This document shows, one piece after another, positions 52,461-61,420 of a DNA stretch of 64,000 bases. The number at the start of each line of letters is the position of its first letter. Within the stretch, counting starts at the first letter, position 1. Below the pieces are notes generated by a model. That model ran no database searches. It was not told where the DNA came from and saw nothing but the letters and a program-made list of their open reading frames with translations. The position numbers and the translations under genes were made by a program. The stretch is from Lachnospiraceae bacterium (lineage in GTDB: Bacteria > Bacillota > Clostridia > Lachnospirales > Lachnospiraceae): assembly GCA_024399135.1 (NCBI GenBank), contig JAKSHY010000005.1, positions 89,807 to 153,806 of the forward strand, read 5' to 3'.

Positions 52461-53141
52461 CTATTTAGTAGCACCATACTGAGCATAATATGCATCAATT
52501 GCTTTTTTTAGCTCATCATCTATTAAAATTTTATCATTTACTTTTTTGTTATACAAGCACTCTACTACTTCATCCATATTTACTATGGCACGAGCTTCGA
52601 TTCCATACTTGTCCTTAATATCATCAAGTGCGGACTTTTCTGTATCAAGTCCCTTTTCCATTCTGTTCAAAGATACAATTAATCCCTTGATTTCTACATC
52701 AGCCTGACCCTTAAGTATTGGATATGTCTCCTCAATTGATTTTCCTGATGTAGTAACATCTTCAATCATGACAACTCTGTCACCATCTTTTAATTTGGTT
52801 CCGAGAAGAATTCCTGTATCGCCATGATCTTTAACCTCTTTTCTGTTAGAACAGTACTTCACATCAACACCGTACAATCTGCTAATAGCCATAGCTGTTG
52901 CTACAGAAAGTGGAATACCCTTATATGCAGGTCCGAAAAGGACATCAAAATCAAGTCCGAAATTATCATGAATAGCCTTGGCATAGTATTCACCAAGCTT
53001 ATTTAACTGTGTTCCCGTAACATATGCTCCTGCGTTCATGAAAAAAGGGCTCTTTCTTCCTGATTTTAAAGTAAAATCACCAAATTTTAACACCTCACTA
53101 TCAACCATGAACTGTATGAATTCTGACTTATATGCTTCCAT
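52461..53141 (-). CDS. pyrE: Orotate phosphoribosyltransferase
   Basis: Forms OMP from orotate and PRPP. The 226-residue protein has FTLKSGRKSPFFMNAGAYV near residue 22, VLFGPAYKGIPLSVATAMAI near 66, and the PRPP motif VVMIEDVTTSGKSIEE near 127. It lies 56 bp downstream of apt. Other pyr genes except pyrBI are not in the window. Confidence 0.96.
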   Translation of the reverse strand: MEAYKSEFIQFMVDSEVLKFGDFTLKSGRKSPFFMNAGAYVTGTQLNKLGEYYAKAIHDNFGLDFDVLFGPAYKGIPLSVATAMAISRLYGVDVKYCSNRKEVKDHGDTGILLGTKLKDGDRVVMIEDVTTSGKSIEETYPILKGQADVEIKGLIVSLNRMEKGLDTEKSALDDIKDKYGIEARAIVNMDEVVECLYNKKVNDKILIDDELKKAIDAYYAQYGATK

Positions 53142-53197
53142 TTTAATCTCCTTATCTTCTCTTACACATTATATAAACAATACAGAGTTCCAATTAG

Positions 53198-53722
53198 TTA
53201 CTTGCCTTCATAAGTTACTACTGCATCAACCTCATATCCTTCGAGTTTTTTTCGACCTTCTAATCCTGCAAGCTCCATAAGACATATAATCTTTGAGACC
53301 TCTCCACCTAATTTTTCTACCAGTTTGATTGATGCCTCTAATGTTCCGCCTGTTGCTATTAAGTCATCAACTATGACTACCTTCTGACCTTCTTTTACTG
53401 AATCCTTATGCATTTCAATAGTAGCACTTCCATATTCAAGGTCGTATGTCTCACTAACCGTTTCCATAGGAAGTTTACCCTTTTTCCTAATTAGAACCAT
53501 AGGCTTATTCATCATATATGCCAATGGTGCCGCCAGGAAAAAACCTCTTGATTCAGCAGCTGCGAATACATCAAAATCTAAATCCTTAACGAATTTATGA
53601 AGTTCATCTATAGCAAGTTTGAATCCATCCTTATCTTGAAGAATCGATGTAACATCTCTAAACATAACTCCTTTTTCAGGAAAATCAGGTATTGTTCTTA
53701 CATAATCATCTAAAGTTTTCAT
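53198..53722 (-). CDS. apt: Adenine phosphoribosyltransferase
   Basis: Salvages adenine to AMP. The 174-residue protein shows IPDFPEKGVMFRDVTSIL at the start, AAESRGFFLAAPLAYMMNKP and the PRPP loop VVIVDDLIATGGTLEASIKL near residue 117. Located between the GntR-ABC unit and pyrE. Confidence 0.97.
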   Translation of the reverse strand: MKTLDDYVRTIPDFPEKGVMFRDVTSILQDKDGFKLAIDELHKFVKDLDFDVFAAAESRGFFLAAPLAYMMNKPMVLIRKKGKLPMETVSETYDLEYGSATIEMHKDSVKEGQKVVIVDDLIATGGTLEASIKLVEKLGGEVSKIICLMELAGLEGRKKLEGYEVDAVVTYEGK

Positions 53723-53769
53723 GGTTTATCTCACACCCCTAAACAAATTTTATAATATTCTAGCACAAC

Positions 53770-54441
53770 TTAATCCTTAAATAAACCTGGATGCTTTTCT
53801 TTAAGCTCATTAATATCACCAATAATATAGTCAAGATGTTTTGATAATGCATTCGTGTAGCCGTCTATATCTTTGGCCTCAAGTAACTTAATTAATTCTC
53901 CATGACCACTAATTGTTCTTTCCTTATAGGCGTCTTCACTTTCTGTCAAAAATCTAAGTCGTGAATAATGAGCCATGTTAGATGCAATAACACTTTTAGC
54001 AAGAAGCTGACCGCATACCTCATATATAACTGAATGAAATTCATTATCTGCCATCAGGTATTTATATGAATTTTCATGCGTGCTTTTTTCTTTAGAAAGC
54101 TTGGTCATCTCGTTGTTAAGCTTTCGCATTCTGTCTATTTCTTTTTTTGTAATTTTCAAAAACAAAGTATCTGTCATTCCAAGTTCAAGCGTCCTTCTAA
54201 TGAACCATTCTTCTTTGGCAACGCTTATACTGATTTTAGAAATAACAGACTTGGATTGTGGAATTATGTCAACCAATCCTTCTGTCTCAAGTCTGACAAG
54301 TGCTTCTCTGGCTGGTGTCCTTGATACATTATATCTTTTCGCTACTTTAGCTGCTGATACCGTATCACCAGGCAAAAGTTCAAATGTCATAATATCTTTT
54401 TTTAGTTGTTCATATGTTGAATGATTTAAAAAAGTATCCAT
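53770..54441 (-). CDS. GntR-family (FCD) transcriptional regulator
   Basis: A 223-residue DNA-binding protein. Winged-helix domain at the N-terminus: LLPGDTVSAAKVAKRYNVSR then TPAREALVRLETEGLV (about 17-55). The C-terminal all-helical FCD-like effector domain carries DNEFHSVIYEVCG and SGHGELIKLLEAKDI, with metal-type His/Asp residues. It follows the downstream permease with TAAATG, so it is the last gene of the ABC unit and may control it. Confidence 0.88.
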   Translation of the reverse strand: MDTFLNHSTYEQLKKDIMTFELLPGDTVSAAKVAKRYNVSRTPAREALVRLETEGLVDIIPQSKSVISKISISVAKEEWFIRRTLELGMTDTLFLKITKKEIDRMRKLNNEMTKLSKEKSTHENSYKYLMADNEFHSVIYEVCGQLLAKSVIASNMAHYSRLRFLTESEDAYKERTISGHGELIKLLEAKDIDGYTNALSKHLDYIIGDINELKEKHPGLFKD

Positions 54442-55536
54442 TTATTTTCGTTTTAAAAACCGATTCAGTAAAAGCTGACCTAAAACTATGACTAGAATAT
54501 ATATTATAATACCATAAATATACATGTCATAGGTTACACCTCGAAGATAATAAAACAAAGGCAGCAAAAGTCGAATTCCAAGTGCCAGACTAAATTTTAC
54601 GAATATTGGACAAAATACAAGATTTATGAGCAATAATACAGGAAGAAAAACTGACATTCTTCTTGGGCTAATGATAATCGCCCTAAGTAGATTACTGCTT
54701 ACTATTATTGCCAGCATTAATAATAATGCACTTAATATTTCCTTTAATACATCATTATTATCATTCAGTATAAATTGTGCCAAAACCATCATTACTGTTC
54801 CAGCCAGCATAGGTCCTAAGTAATAAAGATAATCTCTAAGTAATACATTCTTAGTATTCCACCATACGAACAAACCTTTTTCATAATCCTTAGAAAGATT
54901 AATAGAAATCAAAAATCCAAGAAGCACTAAAAACAAACCTAACAATCCTCTGACTGGAAGAAGTGCTACTGATTTTGTATCCAAGTCCTCCAGATAGGTG
55001 GATTCAACAAATTTGGCAGTAGTCTTTCTATTCAAAAATGCTTTTTCAAACGTCTCCTCGTTCCCATAGTATTCGCTAAACTTTAAAGAATAATTTTCAA
55101 AAATTATAGGTGTCACTTCGTCAAATAATATGCAGTCCAACAAAATATTAGCATACCTTATCGAAATAGATTCATCCTTATTCTTCACCTTGATTACGGG
55201 ATGATACTCATTCTTCACTATACATTCGGTAAGCTCCTCTACAAGATTACCTTCTATAACCCAGGCGGCATCGATTGAGCCATTCAAAACCTCATTCTCT
55301 GGATCTGTATCTTCGTCAAGCATCCTGAAATCAATAACACTGTCCATGTCCACAATTTTATTGATAAACTCAAGATTTTCAGCGTCTGACTTGATTCCAA
55401 TACTGAAGAATCCCTCATCCTTATTACCCACCAGCAAAAACATGCTAACTAATACAGGAACCATAAATAAGGCTATTATGAAGCTTTTATTAAACATGAT
55501 GTGCTTATACAACATCATATATCTTCTTAATTTCAT
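54442..55536 (-). CDS. ABC-2-type permease, second subunit
   Basis: A 364-residue integral membrane protein with one N-terminal helix (about 16-36), a large extracytoplasmic part (about 40-185) and five to six helices in the C-terminal half. The layout fits ABC-2 exporters. Sequence identity to named exporters is not evident. TAATG overlap with the first permease and TAAATG junction with the GntR gene show coupling. Confidence 0.82.
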   Translation of the reverse strand: MKLRRYMMLYKHIMFNKSFIIALFMVPVLVSMFLLVGNKDEGFFSIGIKSDAENLEFINKIVDMDSVIDFRMLDEDTDPENEVLNGSIDAAWVIEGNLVEELTECIVKNEYHPVIKVKNKDESISIRYANILLDCILFDEVTPIIFENYSLKFSEYYGNEETFEKAFLNRKTTAKFVESTYLEDLDTKSVALLPVRGLLGLFLVLLGFLISINLSKDYEKGLFVWWNTKNVLLRDYLYYLGPMLAGTVMMVLAQFILNDNNDVLKEILSALLLMLAIIVSSNLLRAIIISPRRMSVFLPVLLLINLVFCPIFVKFSLALGIRLLLPLFYYLRGVTYDMYIYGIIIYILVIVLGQLLLNRFLKRK

Positions 55537-56750
55537 TATCTAAATTCCTTCTTAAGTTTAATGTCCCTGACAACAATCGTAAGTACTAAAAATATAACCA
55601 TATAGGAAATCACACCAACAAAATCCATTAACTCAAGTTTGTTAATAAATGCATTCTTATATGAATCAAGAGCGACCCCCGAAGGAAGCAGTCTTCCCAT
55701 TTCTCTTACTACCTTTGGAAAATATTTTGCCGGATAAAAATATCCCGACACATATGTCATAAAGATATACACTAAAAACTGAGCCAATATTTTGGCAATA
55801 GTTCCATTTAGTATCTCGTACATAAAAAACTGAAGAGCAAAAATCATAAGGCATATTAAAAACAAAGTAAAAACAAATCCGGATGTTAAATATACTCTTA
55901 TTATTCCAATCAGACCGACAGCATACACAAGGAAACTAATCAAAGCCGTCAAAAATATGGCATATACCAGGAACGCAATATATTCAGCCAAAATTTCCTT
56001 TGCTGAATTAAGACCTTTACTCCTTACTAAAATCAAAAAATCAATCTTTTGATCTATAAAATATGGTGAAGCTGTAAGAGCGAATAAAAACACGAAAACA
56101 AGTGAAAGTCCGAGTATTAAGGTCCCCATCTCACCAATTGACTTTTCCTTGGTCAAATCCTTAATCTCAACCAGCTCACTTCTGTCTAGAAAATGATCTA
56201 TATATTTTAGAAACAAATCATTAACCACATTAGAATCATATGATCCGGTTATTTCTTCAAAAGCATCCTTAAATCCATAAACTCCTGAGTTAACATCACT
56301 TATAACTTCAGATATTTTAGGTAACATATCCGAAAAATATATATCATCTAATCCATATGCACCCTCACGCTTAACGAAAACAATATTTTCATGAGGTCTG
56401 TCATACATTAATGCCTCCTCAAAGCCATCTGGAATTATACAATATGCAGAAAGGTTTTCATTAAGAAACGCTTCATCGGCCTCTTCTTTAGTCATTGATG
56501 GAAATTTCATCGTATATCCTATATCATCGAATTTTTCCAGCACGCCTAAAAGACCACTAATAATAGGAGTGTCGTTTTCACCGACCACTCCTATTGTAAT
56601 AACTTTCTTATTATTTTCATCTATGCGCTTAACATAGGATAACGCACCTATACCTAAAATAAAGGCAAATATAGCGAAGAATCCAAGCGTTGGAAGAAAA
56701 AGCTTTTTTATCCTTTTTAGTTGCGTTACAAAATACTTACTAAAACTCAT
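55536..56750 (-). CDS. ABC-2-type permease, first subunit
   Basis: A 404-residue membrane protein: N-terminal helix (about 18-40), extracytoplasmic domain (about 41-215), then six helices. The final region (ILAQFLVYIFMTYVSGYFYP, PKVVREMGRLLPSGVALDSY) resembles the ABC-2 NatB/YhaP-type permease end. It is coupled by TAATG to the ATPase upstream and to the other permease downstream. The exported substrate is unknown. Confidence 0.85.
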   Translation of the reverse strand: MSFSKYFVTQLKRIKKLFLPTLGFFAIFAFILGIGALSYVKRIDENNKKVITIGVVGENDTPIISGLLGVLEKFDDIGYTMKFPSMTKEEADEAFLNENLSAYCIIPDGFEEALMYDRPHENIVFVKREGAYGLDDIYFSDMLPKISEVISDVNSGVYGFKDAFEEITGSYDSNVVNDLFLKYIDHFLDRSELVEIKDLTKEKSIGEMGTLILGLSLVFVFLFALTASPYFIDQKIDFLILVRSKGLNSAKEILAEYIAFLVYAIFLTALISFLVYAVGLIGIIRVYLTSGFVFTLFLICLMIFALQFFMYEILNGTIAKILAQFLVYIFMTYVSGYFYPAKYFPKVVREMGRLLPSGVALDSYKNAFINKLELMDFVGVISYMVIFLVLTIVVRDIKLKKEFR

Positions 56751-57427
56751 TATTTAAGCTGACCTACAAGATGCGTAACGTTACCATCGTAAGTGTATTT
56801 AAAAGCCTCTCCGTTCTTTAAAATGTATATTTCATCACAAAGTTCAATCTCTCTTACTTCATGAGTTACCATTATAATAGTATTCCCAGAATTCCTATAA
56901 TCTTTAAGATATGAATAAATCTTTTCTCTGCATGACATATCAAGTGCTGCAGTTGGCTCATCGAGAATAAGTAGCTTAGGATTATGATGAACCCCGCATC
57001 CAATGGAAAGCCTCTTTTTCATTCCCCCAGACATCTTCTTAACAGGAATATCAATAAACATTCCAATTCCAAGCATTCCAAGTACACCATATTTAAGACT
57101 TTTTTCAATAGCATCCTTTTCGTACCACATAAGTAGATTGTCCATCGCACTAAGTTCTTCAACTAAAGGCTCACCCTGGGGAATATATCCAACTATTTCC
57201 TGCCTTTTGGCATCATTTTTTAAAAGATCTGTATCCCCATATATGAATTCACCACTTTCGTACGGGACGAGTCCTGAGAGAATGGATAGAAGTGTTGTTT
57301 TCCCACATCCATTTTCTCCTATAATTCCAATACACTTTCCTTCTTCAAAAGAAATATTAACATCCCGAAGAACGGCTTTTTTTGAATATGATTTTCTTAT
57401 ATTTTTGACAAAAATATTAGTCGGCAT
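56750..57427 (-). CDS. ABC transporter ATP-binding protein
   Basis: The 225-residue ATPase has Walker A GIIGENGCGKTTLLSILSG, Q-loop GYIPQGEPL, signature MSGGMKKRLSIG, Walker B LLILDEPTAALD and the switch histidine VTHEVRE. Start chosen at ATG 57427 (MPTNIFVKNIRKSYS), inside the end of the zinc-ribbon gene (11-bp overlap); ATGs at 57436 and 57439 are alternatives, and a frame to 57529 has no homology. It energises the two permeases downstream. Confidence 0.9.
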   Translation of the reverse strand: MPTNIFVKNIRKSYSKKAVLRDVNISFEEGKCIGIIGENGCGKTTLLSILSGLVPYESGEFIYGDTDLLKNDAKRQEIVGYIPQGEPLVEELSAMDNLLMWYEKDAIEKSLKYGVLGMLGIGMFIDIPVKKMSGGMKKRLSIGCGVHHNPKLLILDEPTAALDMSCREKIYSYLKDYRNSGNTIIMVTHEVREIELCDEIYILKNGEAFKYTYDGNVTHLVGQLK

Positions 57428-59750
57428 AGTCTTCATCATAATATGCTTCTTCAGCTGGTGCTTCTTCAGTCTCGTAATAGTCTCTTGCAGGAGAAGCAGC
57501 TGTATCTGTTGATTTTGCCCTTCTTCCAAACATACTTCTTATATCAAACTCGCCGTTACCAAAAGATAATTTCAATGCTCTTTCAAGCTGATCCAAATAT
57601 TCTTCTGGAACACCAGCATCCTCAAGTGCTTCTATGAATCTATCAAAATCAATATCTTCAAAGAAGTCCACTAAGTCTCTTTCATCCTCTACGAATACTG
57701 TCTTAGAATCACTAGGAACATCTACTGATGAGCCCGATGAAATGTCTACATCAATCTTAGCTTCAACTAAGTCATTCTTATTAGTCTGGAACTTAGTTTC
57801 AATATCGAAATTATTCTTATCAATATTAGTTATAAGTTCTATGCTAAGATTCCTGAACATCTTGCCATATGTATCTTTTGTTATATCATCAGGAAGGAAA
57901 TTAGCGAATACTACATCTGATTTGAGTTTTCCTTTCCAGAATGCATCAAGGTCAAATTTCTTGACTTCAACATCAGTTATATGCTCACCATCAACTACTA
58001 GTTCGAAGTCACCCTCAACCTTGTTACCACTCTTCTTTCCTTTTCCTTCAAATGAAAACTCTTCACGACGTCCATTATAATAGTAGGCTTTAAATCCAAG
58101 ATCACTACCATCAGTTGGAGCAACATATGAAAGGATCTGACTGTCTACTCTAAATTCACGTCCTACAATTTCACCTTTGCCATCAATATATACTTCCATA
58201 ACAATGGCATCTTCTTCAACGACTTCGCCATTTTTCCTAGTCTTTGTAAGCACATTTTCTCTTAAATACTCTGTTTCTCGTGAAACCTGATCGACTGCCT
58301 TGTCATATAAATCTTCGATATCTACATCATCCATTCTGATTCGTACTAAGCTTAGGAAATCAGAATCAGCTTCAGCAAGCTTATTGAATGTTGAAATAAC
58401 AAGTTCTCTTAAATCCTCATCCTCCTGGAACTTATCCATAACAGCAAGAATCATATTCTGTGCAGTTTCACGAGTTAACACAACCTTAGCCTTGGTAACA
58501 TTCTGTTTAATACCTTTAGCCTTAATATTAGCATCCTTTAAAGACACATCATCAAGTTCATTTAATATAACTTCCATATATGAAGAAGCTATTTTATCTA
58601 ATTTAGCCTTATCAGGACATGCATCATACATTACTGGCATAAAATCCATAAGTTCAATGAACTCGTCTGTAGGAAAATCTGCTTCGTCCAAATCAAGTCC
58701 TATATATTGATCAAAAAGCTGTGGAATAGTTGCATACATCTTCTCTCCTTCAAGATCTATCTTGAATTCACCTGAGAGAATTTCCTTGTCATTCAGATAT
58801 AACGCAGCATTGCTTTCAGCCTTATGGTTCTTAACATTACTCTTTCCCTTCAATCCGACACTAGAAATCCAATCAGCCTCAGCATCTCTTGGGAGCGCAT
58901 ATTTTTCAAGATCCTCCAAAAAGTCCTTCGAAATGCCCGCTCTTAATTCATAAGTGACACTCTTGTCATCAGCTTTAAATAGTTCTTTAGCATAATCATC
59001 GTATATAGCTAATCCAAGTCCGATAGATTTTTCAATATACTGACCTTCAACATACTTATAGTACTCCTCGTCAGTCATGAAAATTTTACGCGAAGCATTA
59101 ACAATATTATCGAAGAATATGAATACGATTGCTGCTACCACTACAATAATTGAAAGTGCAATTATAAGTCCTGTCTTAACCTTCTTTTTCTTCTTAGGTG
59201 GTGCAGGATTATATGCATTTTGAGTCTGCATCACTGGATCCTGATTATATACTGGCTCGGTTGATACTACTGGTTCCTGGTAGTATACTGGCTGGGCCGG
59301 TGCCTGCTCCTGGTATTGTACTGGCTTAACCGGTGCCTGCTCCTGGTATTGTACTGGCTGAGCTGGTGCCTGCTCCTGGTATTGTACTGGCTTAACCGGT
59401 GCATGCTCATTTGCTGGCTGAACATCAAAAACCTTCGCGCCACACTCGCCACAGAACATATCATCTCCTGTACACTTGGCACCGCATCTTGCACATATTC
59501 TTACAACATTTTCTGTCTGTGTAGAAGGTGCACTCACTTCATTCTGTGCTGGCTGTAAAGAAGGCTCTGTCACCGCCTCTTGCGCTGGCTGGCTAACAGG
59601 TTGAGTCATAGCCTCTTGTACTGGCTGGTTAACAGGTTGAGTCATAGCCTCTTGTACTGGCTGGTTAACAGGCTCTGTTAATCTGAAACCACATGTATTA
59701 CAAAATACTGCATCATCCTCAGTTGGTGCTCCACAATTAGGGCAAAACAT
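57417..59750 (-). CDS. Zinc-ribbon, repeat-linked membrane protein
   Basis: A 777-residue protein. Two zinc ribbons start it: FCPNCG...FCNTCG (residues 2-21) and CARCG...FCGECG (about 87-105). Between and after them lie tandem repeats rich in Pro and Gln (a 12-residue QPVQEAMTQPVN unit, three copies, and an 11-residue PVQYQEQAPAQ unit, four copies). One transmembrane helix follows (about 191-212), then a large extracytoplasmic domain (about 225-740) and an acidic Tyr/Glu/Ala tail. It heads the ABC unit, so it may be its sensor or accessory subunit. Confidence 0.82.
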   Translation of the reverse strand: MFCPNCGAPTEDDAVFCNTCGFRLTEPVNQPVQEAMTQPVNQPVQEAMTQPVSQPAQEAVTEPSLQPAQNEVSAPSTQTENVVRICARCGAKCTGDDMFCGECGAKVFDVQPANEHAPVKPVQYQEQAPAQPVQYQEQAPVKPVQYQEQAPAQPVYYQEPVVSTEPVYNQDPVMQTQNAYNPAPPKKKKKVKTGLIIALSIIVVVAAIVFIFFDNIVNASRKIFMTDEEYYKYVEGQYIEKSIGLGLAIYDDYAKELFKADDKSVTYELRAGISKDFLEDLEKYALPRDAEADWISSVGLKGKSNVKNHKAESNAALYLNDKEILSGEFKIDLEGEKMYATIPQLFDQYIGLDLDEADFPTDEFIELMDFMPVMYDACPDKAKLDKIASSYMEVILNELDDVSLKDANIKAKGIKQNVTKAKVVLTRETAQNMILAVMDKFQEDEDLRELVISTFNKLAEADSDFLSLVRIRMDDVDIEDLYDKAVDQVSRETEYLRENVLTKTRKNGEVVEEDAIVMEVYIDGKGEIVGREFRVDSQILSYVAPTDGSDLGFKAYYYNGRREEFSFEGKGKKSGNKVEGDFELVVDGEHITDVEVKKFDLDAFWKGKLKSDVVFANFLPDDITKDTYGKMFRNLSIELITNIDKNNFDIETKFQTNKNDLVEAKIDVDISSGSSVDVPSDSKTVFVEDERDLVDFFEDIDFDRFIEALEDAGVPEEYLDQLERALKLSFGNGEFDIRSMFGRRAKSTDTAASPARDYYETEEAPAEEAYYDEDYAD
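59278..59403 (-). repeat. In-gene 33-bp tandem repeat, about four copies
   Basis: Four units of 33 bp, each encoding an APxxPVQYQEQ-type segment, lie in the linker of the zinc-ribbon protein. Copies are nearly identical at DNA level (units differ mainly at AQ/VK and at the final YYQEP), pointing to recent slippage. The frame is preserved, so copy number can vary without loss of function. Confidence 0.85.
59556..59672 (-). repeat. In-gene 36-bp tandem repeat, about three copies
   Basis: Three units of 36 bp, each encoding QPVQEAMTQPVN or a close variant, lie between the two zinc ribbons of the same protein. The two right-most units are almost identical; the third has diverged (QPAQEAVTEPSL). 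In frame. Confidence 0.82.
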
Positions 59751-60170
59751 ATTTCTTATCTCCTCATCTTTTATTTAAAATCACATAAATCAGCGTATAA
59801 ATATATACCCATATATTATGCTATATTTCACTTATTCATGCAAATCATAAATGAATTATGTGCTTTCTAGCATTTTTATGGCGTCTTTCTTCTATATTAC
59901 ATCAATTTAGTTTATACCTCTCACTTTTGTGGTTTTTCTTACCTGCAGGTTCTTGTCTTTACAACAATTTCTATGGTCACTTCCTGTTTTGTTGTTTTCC
60001 TAACTTGATTGATAGTGATGTTCACATCAAAATCACTTATATCTCACATATTGTTGTTTTAGTCTATTTTATGCTTTGATTTTCGCAACAATTCTAACTG
60101 CTACTATCAATTTTGATGATTACCTCCCTCCAATACAACAAATAATACCTTTATTGTTATGATTACGCAC
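59751..60170. other. A+T-rich intergenic region without a recognised gene
   Basis: No frame here looks coding; a 73-codon plus-strand frame at 59858-60079 is composition-driven and has no homology. The minus side must hold the promoter of the zinc-ribbon gene (a TATAAT at about 59817 region is a candidate -10). Short repeated motifs TTGTTGTTTT and ACAACAAT recur in both orientations, and TGATG-TTCA-CATCA is a small hairpin near 60018. No riboswitch class was recognised. Confidence 0.5.
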
Positions 60171-60199
60171 TTGTAACCATATTATTAAAATAATATAAT
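60171..60199 (+). promoter_or_regulatory. Promoter of the HAD phosphatase gene
   Basis: TTGTAA (60171-60176) and TATAAT (60194-60199) are separated by 17 bases, 25 bp before the ATG at 60224; the GGAGG ribosome site lies in between. Confidence 0.7.
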
Positions 60200-60223
60200 G
60201 TTAGCGGTTATGGAGGAATATCA

Positions 60224-60874
60224 ATGAAGGATATGAATTTAGATTTTGATGGAATAATATTTGATGTAGATGGAACCTTATGGGATTCAACACCTGTAGT
60301 TAAAGACGCCTGGAATCAGGCTCTTCGAGATTTTGGAATAAATGATGTTACTATAACAGCTGATCAGCTAAAAGGTCTTTTCGGTCTTCCTATGGATGAT
60401 ATTATTGCCCAAATTATCCCTAATGAACCTGAGGAGAGACGATTTGAATTCAGACCCCTTTGTTTTGAATATGAACACAAATATTTAGAGGAAAAACCAG
60501 GAATTCTTTATGAGGAGCTTGAGAAAACTCTCGAGATTTTAGCCTCAAGATATCCTTTATTCATAGTAAGCAACTGCCAGGCTGGGTATATTGAACTGTT
60601 TTTAAAGAAAACGGGATTCGGAAAATTTTTTAAAGATCATCTATGCCCTGGAGATACTAATCTTTTAAAAGCAGACAATATAAAACTGATATCAAAACGC
60701 AATGGACTTAATAAGCCTATATATGTTGGAGACACTCAGATGGATGCCAATGCGTGCAAAGAAGCTGGTGTTCCAATTATATTCGCTGGCTACGGATTCG
60801 GAAGCATTGAAGAACCATACGCAACAATAAAAAAACCTATGGATCTCACTATATTTTTGTACAAAACCCCCTAA
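60224..60874 (+). CDS. HAD-superfamily phosphatase (Gph-like)
   Basis: A 216-residue cytoplasmic phosphatase. HAD motif I is FDVDGTLWDS (about 13-22), motif II IVSNCQ near 108, the Lys of motif III near KADNIKL (about 145) and motif IV VGDTQMDANACKEAG near 168. The helical cap insertion between motifs I and II fits phosphoglycolate-phosphatase-like enzymes; the true substrate is not inferable. GGAGG precedes the ATG. Its end overlaps the convergent PPOX gene by 4 bp. Confidence 0.9.
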   Translation: MKDMNLDFDGIIFDVDGTLWDSTPVVKDAWNQALRDFGINDVTITADQLKGLFGLPMDDIIAQIIPNEPEERRFEFRPLCFEYEHKYLEEKPGILYEELEKTLEILASRYPLFIVSNCQAGYIELFLKKTGFGKFFKDHLCPGDTNLLKADNIKLISKRNGLNKPIYVGDTQMDANACKEAGVPIIFAGYGFGSIEEPYATIKKPMDLTIFLYKTP

Positions 60875-61347
60875 CGCTCCTGTACCTCTTTTCCGCTAAT
60901 ATGCTCAATTGTAATCTCATACATCTGAACAGCTTTTCCGGATTTAGCGATTTCCTCACTAACCAACTCCTCACCAGGATAATACTTCATAGCAAACTGC
61001 CTTAATCTAATATCTGAAGTGGATACATCTTCTATAGGATGGCAACGGCCAAACACAACAGCACTTTTCACATATGGTGCCCATGGTTCCTCTTTTACCG
61101 TCTCTTCTCCAAGAACAGTAAAGCATACTTTGTCACACAATTTCAAAGAATCACTCTTGTGACCAACACGTGATCCATGGAAAAAAATCTTTTGCGCTTC
61201 TTCATCATAATAGTAATTAATTGGTATTGCATATGGATATCCTTCATCGCCATTTACTGCCAGAATTCCACGCCTTGCTTCTTTGAGAATCTTTTTGGCT
61301 TCATCTATATCGATTTCTCTGTTTTTTCTTCTTATTGGTCTAAACAT
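60871..61347 (-). CDS. Pyridoxamine 5'-phosphate oxidase-family protein (NimA-like)
   Basis: A 158-residue flavin-binding split-barrel protein. Segments ILKEARRGILAVNGDEGYPY, AIPINYYYDEEAQKIFFHGS and HKSDSLKLCDKVCFTVLGE are typical of the subfamily of 5-nitroimidazole resistance-type FMN proteins. GGGAG precedes the ATG at 61347. Substrate unknown. Convergent with the HAD gene; 4-bp tail overlap. Confidence 0.85.
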   Translation of the reverse strand: MFRPIRRKNREIDIDEAKKILKEARRGILAVNGDEGYPYAIPINYYYDEEAQKIFFHGSRVGHKSDSLKLCDKVCFTVLGEETVKEEPWAPYVKSAVVFGRCHPIEDVSTSDIRLRQFAMKYYPGEELVSEEIAKSGKAVQMYEITIEHISGKEVQER

Positions 61348-61385
61348 AATACTTCTCCCTTAAAATTACACATACTATTCGCGCC

Positions 61386-61420
61386 AGAGGGACACTCCTT
61401 GTGACAAAAGAACCGTCCCT
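61386..61420 (-). repeat. REP-like hairpin element at the dtd stop codon
   Basis: On the minus strand AGGGACGG begins immediately at the dtd stop and the unit ends in GTGTCCCT, so AGGGAC and GTCCCT can pair as stem ends; inside is TTGTCACAA, itself a near-perfect palindrome. Similar 'gggacggttctttt-gtcac' units recur in Lachnospiraceae genomes in my memory, near genes or fused to 3' ends, in the manner of REP elements. Only one copy was noticed in this window. Confidence 0.6.

Noticed and set aside
57428..57529. Longer start of the ABC ATPase
   Set aside because: The extra residues are Gln/Leu-rich and result from the other frame of the zinc-ribbon gene's tail; homology begins at the chosen start.
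59278..59403. CRISPR-like array
   Set aside because: Units of 33 bp are contiguous without spacers and keep a reading frame; they are coding tandem repeats.
59858..60079. 73-codon plus-strand frame in the intergenic region
   Set aside because: Rich in Phe, Leu and Cys from T-rich DNA, no ribosome site, no family resemblance.
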